Origin: Candidatus Helarchaeota archaeon
GTDB taxonomy: Archaea; Asgardarchaeota; Lokiarchaeia; Helarchaeales; JABXJV01
Assembly: GCA_013375355.1 (NCBI GenBank)
Contig: JABXJV010000304.1
Span: 1-12,732 of the forward strand
DNA: 12,732 bases
Direction of reading: 5' to 3'
This document shows, piece after piece, positions 7,238 through 12,732 of the stretch; the stretch's first letter is position 1; the number at the start of each line of letters is the position of its first letter. A model generated the notes under the pieces. It searched no databases. It was not told the DNA's origin and saw nothing but the letters and a program-made list of their open reading frames with translations. Made by a program: the position numbers and the translations under genes.

Positions 7238-7492
7238 ATGGTAGAATATCGCTTCCGTTTAACTGGTGTACCGCCAGATCAGGCTGTCAAGACTGTAGAT
7301 ATAGATGTTAATCAAAATGTCGCAGAAGCAAAGAAAGCAGTAAGAAAAGCATATAAATTAAATCCCATTTTAACAATTCAATTCATACATAAAGGTAAAG
7401 TTTTACCAGATAATGTCAGATTTGCAAGCTTGGGGATTTTTCCTAAAAAAGATGTAATTACAGTAATGGCAACCCAGGCAGGCGGTTTATAA
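7238..7492 (+). CDS. Ubiquitin-like modifier protein with C-terminal Gly-Gly-Leu
   Basis: This 84-residue protein has the full beta-grasp layout: a first hairpin YRFRLTG...VKTVDIDV (4-24), a helix around 27-40 (NVAEAKKAVRKAYK), then TIQFIHKGKVLPDN (46-59), which matches ubiquitin's LIFAGKQLED region, and a last strand DVITVMA (72-78). It ends ATQAGGL, so one residue must be removed to expose the diglycine used for conjugation. This is the state of unprocessed ubiquitin precursors and of known Asgard ubiquitins. Asgard ubiquitin genes often sit beside E1, E2, a RING protein and an Rpn11-type protease; none is seen within this window. It could instead be a Urm1/SAMP-like sulfur carrier, but the long hairpin and GKxLxD-type loop favour ubiquitin. 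It appears to be transcribed alone, from its own TATA-like box to a poly-T tract. Confidence 0.9.
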   Translation: MVEYRFRLTGVPPDQAVKTVDIDVNQNVAEAKKAVRKAYKLNPILTIQFIHKGKVLPDNVRFASLGIFPKKDVITVMATQAGGL

Positions 7493-7498
7493 AACCAA

Positions 7499-7518
7499 TT
7501 TTTTTATTTCTCTTTTTT
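7499..7518 (+). terminator. Poly-T terminator after the ubiquitin-like gene
   Basis: Two T runs (7499-7505 and 7513-7518) directly follow the stop codon. Archaeal RNA polymerase commonly terminates at such U-tracts without a hairpin. Confidence 0.55.
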
Positions 7519-7623
7519 ACTAACCTATTTTTTAAGTTTAATTTTATATATTCGAAATTGAAATTATTTAATAATTTGATATTCTTTTAGATTTTCCTAT
7601 AATTATTTGAGCAGTGTGTAGAA

Positions 7624-8202
7624 TTGAAGGAATTTGCAGAACTTCGAGAGCTTATAAGCGAAAAAATAGATAATTTGCAAAATAAAATCAAAGAATTGCA
7701 AAATGAATTGAACAGCTATACAAATATTTTAATAAAAATTGACTCTATTCTTGAGAAAGAAAGTTTTAAGACAGCAGCTGAGATATATGAACCTGAACCT
7801 AAAGAAGTAAAATTAGAAACTAAACCTGCGAAACCTAGCGAAGCAATTATTGATAAAGAGTTTGAAATTAAATCATCAGAAGATAAAATTTTAGGAAAAA
7901 TGGTGGTAAAAAAAGACACAATTATGATTACTCCTACTAGTAATATCAAAGTACCTGAAAATGCTCCTCCTTTTAAAACATTCTTTTTAGGCAGAATTTT
8001 AAAACAAATGGAGGATGAAGATCAAGAATCCATTAAAAATGGCAAAATTGACAAAAATCAAGCAATTTCTTATGAAATTACTAAATCTCCAGAAAATTTT
8101 ATCCAAAATATTATTATTAAAAATTATCGCTCATATAATAGAATGATTAAAATCTTAGACACTATTAGCTGGACCTTTAGAACTATTTTAAAGCCAAAAT
8201 AA
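7624..8202 (+). CDS. Small coiled-coil protein with a compact C-terminal domain
   Basis: This 192-residue protein starts at TTG 7624. An in-frame TAA lies at 7600-7602 and there is no earlier ATG or GTG in frame, so TTG is the only early start; no strong ribosome site is seen. Residues ~1-45 are a coiled coil (LRELISEKIDNLQNKIKEL). Residues ~52-85 are a Lys/Glu/Pro-rich linker. Residues ~86-190 form a compact unit: LGKMVVKKDTIMITPTS (90-106), the rim APPFKTFFLGRILKQME (114-130), AISYEI (147-152), and IIIKNYRSYNRMIKILDTIS (163-182), with a final TrpThrPhe. The pattern looks like a conserved fold rather than disorder, and similar C-termini in archaeal proteins come to mind, but I cannot name the family. 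A TATA-like TTTTATATATT lies near 7542-7552. It is probably cytoplasmic and multimeric. Confidence 0.75.
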   Translation: MKEFAELRELISEKIDNLQNKIKELQNELNSYTNILIKIDSILEKESFKTAAEIYEPEPKEVKLETKPAKPSEAIIDKEFEIKSSEDKILGKMVVKKDTIMITPTSNIKVPENAPPFKTFFLGRILKQMEDEDQESIKNGKIDKNQAISYEITKSPENFIQNIIIKNYRSYNRMIKILDTISWTFRTILKPK

Positions 8203-8205
8203 CCA

Positions 8206-8212
8206 TTTTTTT
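8206..8212 (+). terminator. Poly-T tract after the TTG-start coiled-coil gene
   Basis: Seven T residues begin 4 nt after the stop codon, a likely archaeal U-tract terminator that would separate this gene from the next one downstream. Confidence 0.45.
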
Positions 8213-8290
8213 ATAGTTCATAACTACCTCCAACAATTTCAGATTTACGTGTAGTTGATAAATTAAATTTTATATTATTTTAGAGGACAA

Positions 8291-8392
8291 ATGATATTCC
8301 ATTTAATAAAACATAGAATTAAAGGGGCAGAATTTTCGAAAATCATATGCTTTATAAATAAAATAAGCTCATTTTTTGAATTTACATGTTAA
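8291..8392 (+). CDS. Possible 33-residue micro-ORF
   Basis: An ATG at 8291 preceded by GAGGA (8283-8287) opens 33 codons to a TAA, starting MIFHLIKHRIKGAEF. A TATA-like stretch (TTTATATTA) lies about 20 bp upstream. The spacer to the ATG is short (about 3-4 nt), the composition is not distinctive, and the ORF runs over the presumed promoter of the next gene. It may be a leader peptide or chance. The rest of the 8203-8413 gap shows nothing else. Confidence 0.2.
   Translation: MIFHLIKHRIKGAEFSKIICFINKISSFFEFTC
8351..8360 (+). promoter_or_regulatory. TATA-like box before the second coiled-coil gene
   Basis: TTTATAAATA, followed by AAATAAG, is a good archaeal TATA match 54 bp before the ATG at 8414. 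A start near 8385 would leave a leader of about 30 nt. Confidence 0.5.
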
Positions 8393-8413
8393 AAATCCAG
8401 AAGAGTAAGTGAA

Positions 8414-8917
8414 ATGGATAAAGAAAAAAAAATTCCTAGCTTATCAATAGAAGAATTAGCTAAATCTCAAATATTAAATTCCGAATATGAAATATTTAAG
8501 AATCTTGAGCAAAAAATGAAAATTTTAGAAAGGAAAATTAACGATTTAACATCGAATCAATTAAGAATCGAAAATAGATTAAACCAATTTGATGAGAAAA
8601 CCAAAAATTTGGAAAATCAATTGATCAAGTTTAATAATTTAACTAATGAAACTAAAGATAATTCCGATATTGAGAACGAACAACAATTCGAACCGGAATT
8701 TCGTAAAGCTTCAGATTTAATCCAAATTAATAACAATAATAATCCAGAAGAATCCATTATTCAAACAAAAATTAACTTGTGTAATCAGTTGTTAAATTAT
8801 TTGGAAAAACAACTTGAGTCGAAAAATATTACTGAAAAAGAATATGAAGTAAATAGACATAAAATAAAATTAAAAATTGGGCAATTGAAAAAAAAAATTA
8901 ATAAAACTAATGATTAG
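8414..8917 (+). CDS. Small coiled-coil protein, function unknown
   Basis: This is a 167-residue, highly charged, Asn/Lys/Glu-rich protein without signal peptide or membrane segment. Residues ~24-78 form a heptad coiled coil (IFKNLEQKMKILERKINDL). A polar linker with a poly-Asn run (IQINNNNN) occupies ~80-113. Residues ~116-164 look like a helical hairpin (LLNYLEKQLESKNITEKEYE then HKIKLKIGQLKKKI); the turn with Thr-Glu-Lys-Glu-Tyr recalls SHOCT-like short helical tails, a weak resemblance. It follows another coiled-coil gene on the same strand after 211 bp, but the TATA-like box suggests separate transcription. The ribosome site is weak (AAGTGA just before the ATG). Its 3' end faces the surface-protein gene. 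The low complexity makes family assignment unsafe. Confidence 0.72.
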   Translation: MDKEKKIPSLSIEELAKSQILNSEYEIFKNLEQKMKILERKINDLTSNQLRIENRLNQFDEKTKNLENQLIKFNNLTNETKDNSDIENEQQFEPEFRKASDLIQINNNNNPEESIIQTKINLCNQLLNYLEKQLESKNITEKEYEVNRHKIKLKIGQLKKKINKTND

Positions 8918-8924
8918 AACAAAT

Positions 8925-8940
8925 AAAAAAATAAAAAAAA
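8925..8940 (-). terminator. Poly-T terminator after the surface-protein gene
   Basis: Read on the minus strand, runs of eight and seven T separated by one A directly follow the stop codon. This lies in the 27-bp gap between the two convergent genes and probably ends the surface-protein transcript. Confidence 0.5.
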
Positions 8941-8944
8941 TGAA

Positions 8945-11900
8945 TTATTGTTCTGGTCCTTTCTTTTCCTTTGCTTTTCTACTTATTTCCGATCCAAAAC
9001 CTTTGACCGCTTGAATGAATCCGGATATTAAAGTTGGATCCAAGCCTTTTTCTACTTCATAATTAAAGATATCTATTCCCGTTCCTTTATGTATTACCAA
9101 GATGTGCCTAATATTTGCAACATCTGCAACTGAAGAAATAGTCTTTTTCTTCTCAGCTTCTATTTTTACTTTTCTCCTTCTAGCTCCTACTCCTACGGTA
9201 ATAGCAATTGCTGCAACGCCCACTGCCCCTATTACAATAAATAAAATAATTGGATCAAGTCCTCTTGGACCCAAAAGTGCACCAAGTAAACCTGCTATTA
9301 AAGGTTCTGGTGGAGAAGGAGGGACGGTAACAGTAAACCATCGTGTAATTGAATTGGTCAACCCAGCAGCATCAGTGACATTGATTTCAATTGTAACATT
9401 GCCAGCTGGAATTTGTGTATTGCTGCGAAATTCGTATATTCCTGAAGGTGACCCAACTGGACTTGAAAAGATTGTAAAGCGAGAATCATTTATCATAACC
9501 GATTGAATATTCGAACCAGTTCCATTTAATGTACCATTAACTATTATAATAACTTCTTCGGTTTGGTCTCCATCTGAAGCAGGGAAAGTAATTGTGATGG
9601 TTGGATAAGTATTATCGATATCAAAAAATCTAGTATTTAATGTTGTCAATCCAGCTGAATCAGTCACATTTACCAATAATGAAATATCTCCATCTGGGAT
9701 AAAGGTATTATTTCTGAATTCATAAGCTCCAGAAGGAGTGCCAGATGGATCAGTGAAAATTGTAAATCGAGAGTCATTAATTATGACTGATACAATATTA
9801 GAACCAGTTCCATCCGCATTTCCGCTAATAGAAATAATCGCTCCCGTATCAATATCTCCATCAGAAGCAGGATCTGTAATCGAGATTGTAGGATATGTAT
9901 TATCAACATCGAACCATCGTGTAGTTGAAGTTGTAAGACCCGCAGAATCTGTTACATTAACAAGAACTCCAATATTTCCATCAGGGATGAACGTATTATT
10001 TCTGAATTCATAAGCTCCTGAGGGAGTTCCCGAAGGATCTGTAAAAATGGTAAATCTGGTATCATTAATCAAAATAGATATAATATTCGATCCAGTTCCA
10101 TCAGCATTCCCGCTAATTGATATAATGGCACCAGTATCTATTTCTCCATCAGAAGTAGGATCTGTAACTGAAATAGTTGGATAAATGTTGTCTATATCAA
10201 ACCAACGAACAATAGATGTTGTCAAGCTAGCAGAATCTGTTACATTAACTTCAATGGCTATATTTCCATCTGGTATAATTGTATTATTTCGGAATTCATA
10301 TGCTCCAGAAGGCGATCCCGAAGGATCAGTGAATATAGTAAATCTTGAATCATTTATCATAACAGAGGCAATATCGGAACCTGTGCCATTTGCGTTACCA
10401 CTTATAGATATAATTGCACCAGTATCTATAACACCATCAGGTGCAGGATCCGTTATTGAAATAGTTGGGTATACATTATCTATATTGAACCATCTAGTAG
10501 TCGACGAGTTCCTACCGGCAAAATCTGTCACATTAACTTCAATCGAAATTATACCATTAGGGATAAATGTGATATTATTGAATGCATAATTACCAGAAGG
10601 TGTATAAGAAGGATCAATTAAAATAGTAAACCTTGAATCGTTAATCTTTACAGAATAAATATCTGTGCCAGTTCCATTAACGGTACCATTTATCCAAATA
10701 ATATTACTTGTAATATTTGCATTATTTACGGCAGGATAACTTATCGAAATTGTCGGATTCTGTGAGTCAAGAATTATCCAAAGCCAATTTGATCCGTTAT
10801 TCCCTGCATAATCTTCGGCAACAATCGTAATATTATTCCAACCTTCAAGTAAACCGATAGGCTGATTAGTAGATGTTCCCACATATTGACTTGAACCATT
10901 TCTAAATACTTGATATATTCTAATACCGCTTTGTAGATCATAACTACTTGTCCAATTAACTTGGACCGGAGTAACACTGCTATTTAATTTATTCACTGGA
11001 CTGTCAATTATAACGGTAGGATTGACGACATCTTGGGTTAAATTCCAATACATTGTAATCATTTGAGTTAAATATCCTTGTTTAGTAGCAGTAATATTTA
11101 TTTCAAAGGTATTATTCAAAGTATAATCAGTGTAATTGAGCTGTATATTATATGTTTGATCGATTCCATTCCAATTTAAATCACCTTCTTGCCCCGTTTC
11201 ATTTGTTGTATAATTAACGATGGAATTTGATAAGTTAGCTCCTGTATCCCAATAGAAATAGCGTACTTTGATTGTTAAATTGAATGGATCATAGTTACTT
11301 GTAAGAACATTAATTGGTAGAATTCGAGTTAAACTTGTGTTATAGACAAGATCAAATGTTCTATTTTCTGTAGCATTATTATACCAATTCTTTGAGCCAT
11401 TAATTATAATTTGATAAGTCCCATTGACAAAATTATCTGTTGATATCGTATAATTGTAATATCCCGGAGTTGCACTACTTTGTAAAGTATTTTGAAGTAC
11501 TAATGTATGACCGGCGCTTTCATTATATAATTGAAATGAAAGATTAGCACTTGTTATAGGAGCATTTGCATGTGTATCATTGAAATATACAGTCAGATTA
11601 ATATCTTGGCCAAGTAATTGAATACCTGTTATTTCATTTTCATTAATTAATACAATTTCTGTGTCATTAATTACTAAAATATAAGTCTGGTTAATTCCTG
11701 CAAATGTATTATTACTCCAGACTGTTTGAACTATATAATTTTCGGTAGTAGCATCTGATGGAACAGTTAAGTTGAATAGCACAGAATTTCCAAGCGATGC
11801 ACTACTATCTGAAGTCCATGCAGCAGTTACATCATTATTTGTAGTATTATATATTGTCAAATTGACTATACCATTCGAAAATCCATTAACTGTGGCGTTT

Positions 11901-12732
11901 ACTTGAATTGCATCTCCATGAACAAAGGCTTTAGTGTGATAAACAGTTACTATAGCAGACTGATTTAATGCGATATCAATATAACGTGGACGGTTTTGAA
12001 AAGTAAATTTCCAATTCCCATCAGTTAAAATATCATCGGTATTATTTGAAAGATAGATCCATTTACTATTTTGTACTATTCCACTTGTTACATTTAGCCC
12101 AGAAGAATTCAAAGCTAAATACATTGTCCAATTTGAATTCGGTTTATAAATTGTTACTGTGTAATTTGTTAATGATTCATTATAAGAAGGACTTGGATTA
12201 GATACCATAAAATTTGTTGTCCAATTAACCCACTGTCCATTATAAGAAATATTATATAAAACATTGTCAGTTAGTGTTTCGTTAAAATTTTTTGAGGTCC
12301 AGGTCAAGTTACAGGAAAAACTAGCATTTGTAGTTATTGTTACAGTTTCATTTTGATTATCATTATCCTTAAAACTGAAATTATATGTGGTGCTATTAAC
12401 ATCATAAACCGTACTATCTACAGTCATATTCATATCAATTTCTTCTGGGGACATATTAGTAAGTGTGTTATTCGAAGAATCGATATAAATGGTTTTGAGT
12501 TTTAATGATAAATCTTGAGTATTAATTTGACTCCATATTCCGACGTATTGATAAATTAATCCTTCATCAACGTTATCTCCTCCATTAAATAAAGTATCCC
12601 AATTATAATACCAATGAATGCCAGTAGTTAATGGTAGAGTATCATTTAATAAAGTGGCGTCAAATACAAAGTAATAATAGCCTGCTGTTAAATTAACGTC
12701 GATATTGCTAAAAGTATTCCAAGTAGTAGATC
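8945..12732 (-). CDS. Large sequon-rich surface glycoprotein with Ig-like repeats, TM anchor and short longin-like tail; 5' end beyond window
   Basis: The frame is open from the right edge (first full codon at 12730) to the TAA at 8945-8947, 1261 codons; the ATG at 12454 is internal, because coherent sequence (TAGYYYFVFDATLLND, then HWYYNWDTLF) continues upstream. The signal peptide must lie outside the window. Most of the protein is Asn/Thr/Ser-rich beta-type sequence with more than 60 N-glycosylation sequons, as expected of archaeal surface proteins. A divergent 88-residue domain precedes five 96-residue Ig/cadherin-like repeats. Near the C-terminus come a Pro-rich stalk (VPPSPPEP), a membrane segment (about 9185-9253, DPIILFIVIGAVGVAAIAIT) and the stop-transfer ARRRK. 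The ~75-residue tail contains RHILVIHKGTGIDIFNYEVE and GLDPTLISGFIQAVKGFGSE, which resemble the start of longin-like sensor domains of Asgard archaea, and then ends in a basic stretch. Adhesion or S-layer-associated sensing is likely; ligands are unknown. Confidence 0.88.
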   Translation of the reverse strand, partial: STTWNTFSNIDVNLTAGYYYFVFDATLLNDTLPLTTGIHWYYNWDTLFNGGDNVDEGLIYQYVGIWSQINTQDLSLKLKTIYIDSSNNTLTNMSPEEIDMNMTVDSTVYDVNSTTYNFSFKDNDNQNETVTITTNASFSCNLTWTSKNFNETLTDNVLYNISYNGQWVNWTTNFMVSNPSPSYNESLTNYTVTIYKPNSNWTMYLALNSSGLNVTSGIVQNSKWIYLSNNTDDILTDGNWKFTFQNRPRYIDIALNQSAIVTVYHTKAFVHGDAIQVNATVNGFSNGIVNLTIYNTTNNDVTAAWTSDSSASLGNSVLFNLTVPSDATTENYIVQTVWSNNTFAGINQTYILVINDTEIVLINENEITGIQLLGQDINLTVYFNDTHANAPITSANLSFQLYNESAGHTLVLQNTLQSSATPGYYNYTISTDNFVNGTYQIIINGSKNWYNNATENRTFDLVYNTSLTRILPINVLTSNYDPFNLTIKVRYFYWDTGANLSNSIVNYTTNETGQEGDLNWNGIDQTYNIQLNYTDYTLNNTFEINITATKQGYLTQMITMYWNLTQDVVNPTVIIDSPVNKLNSSVTPVQVNWTSSYDLQSGIRIYQVFRNGSSQYVGTSTNQPIGLLEGWNNITIVAEDYAGNNGSNWLWIILDSQNPTISISYPAVNNANITSNIIWINGTVNGTGTDIYSVKINDSRFTILIDPSYTPSGNYAFNNITFIPNGIISIEVNVTDFAGRNSSTTRWFNIDNVYPTISITDPAPDGVIDTGAIISISGNANGTGSDIASVMINDSRFTIFTDPSGSPSGAYEFRNNTIIPDGNIAIEVNVTDSASLTTSIVRWFDIDNIYPTISVTDPTSDGEIDTGAIISISGNADGTGSNIISILINDTRFTIFTDPSGTPSGAYEFRNNTFIPDGNIGVLVNVTDSAGLTTSTTRWFDVDNTYPTISITDPASDGDIDTGAIISISGNADGTGSNIVSVIINDSRFTIFTDPSGTPSGAYEFRNNTFIPDGDISLLVNVTDSAGLTTLNTRFFDIDNTYPTITITFPASDGDQTEEVIIIVNGTLNGTGSNIQSVMINDSRFTIFSSPVGSPSGIYEFRSNTQIPAGNVTIEINVTDAAGLTNSITRWFTVTVPPSPPEPLIAGLLGALLGPRGLDPIILFIVIGAVGVAAIAITVGVGARRRKVKIEAEKKKTISSVADVANIRHILVIHKGTGIDIFNYEVEKGLDPTLISGFIQAVKGFGSEISRKAKEKKGPEQ
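9320..10759 (-). repeat. Five tandem 96-residue (288-bp) Ig-like repeats
   Basis: Five units of exactly 96 residues run from NPTISISYP to the Pro-rich stalk. Each unit has YPTISITDPASDG (first unit NPT), an ISISGNADGTGSN-type strand, INDSRFTIFTDPSG, SGAYEFRNNT, IPDGN and VNVTDSAGLTT. Units 2-4 are very similar even in DNA; for example GAATTCATA recurs at 288-bp spacing near 9716, 10004 and 10292. The outer units are more diverged, which points to duplication or homogenisation at the centre of the array. Confidence 0.92.

Noticed and set aside
9102..10589. Plus-strand ORFs of similar sequence recurring about every 288-290 bp
   Set aside because: They are antisense shadows of the Ig-like repeats; their similarity to each other comes from the repeat unit.
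12454..12454. ATG as the true start of the surface protein
   Set aside because: The same frame stays open to the right edge with matching composition and sequons, and no signal peptide follows this ATG.
1..12732. CRISPR array, tRNA or rRNA genes
   Set aside because: No regularly spaced short direct repeats with variable spacers, and no tRNA arms or rRNA-like conserved stretches, were seen on either strand.

Overview
This AT-rich window most likely comes from an Asgard archaeon, probably Lokiarchaeia-like (Promethearchaeota). It carries an archaeal/eukaryal Nop10, a ubiquitin-fold protein ending in a diglycine plus one residue, putative longin-type modules, a TrmB-type winged helix, and a large sequon-rich surface protein with one C-terminal membrane anchor. 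Archaeal-style TATA boxes and poly-T terminators fit this. The placement is inferred from gene content; no phylogeny was possible.

Layout, left to right. (1) 1-1345, minus: a TnpB/IS605 OrfB-type RNA-guided nuclease gene whose 3' end lies outside the window. Its base composition is visibly more GC-rich than its neighbours. (2) 1587-2696, minus: a protein with two related longin-like modules and a coiled-coil tail, starting at TTG. (3) 2820-2990, plus: a 56-residue Nop10 gene. (4) 3068-6211, plus: a 1047-residue protein with a TrmB winged helix, nine 35-residue repeats, eight 37-residue repeats of a different kind, and a TrmB-like C-terminal domain. (5) 6221-7063, minus: an unrecognised protein ending in Pro-Gly-Gly, convergent with gene 4 (9 bp between the stops) and divergent from the ubiquitin-like gene. 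(6) 7238-7492, plus: the ubiquitin-like protein. (7) 7624-8202 and 8414-8917, plus: two small coiled-coil proteins, each apparently with its own promoter. (8) 8945-12732, minus: a surface glycoprotein whose 5' end lies beyond the right edge. It has five 96-residue Ig-like repeats, one membrane segment and a short cytoplasmic tail that looks like the first part of a longin-like domain.

The genes do not form one obvious operon. Three neighbourhoods carry eukaryote-like themes: ubiquitin-type modifier, longin-like modules, and H/ACA RNP. The most unusual items are the double-repeat TrmB protein, the surface protein with an apparently cut-short intracellular longin-like domain, and a stand-alone ubiquitin-like gene with no E1, E2 or protease beside it.
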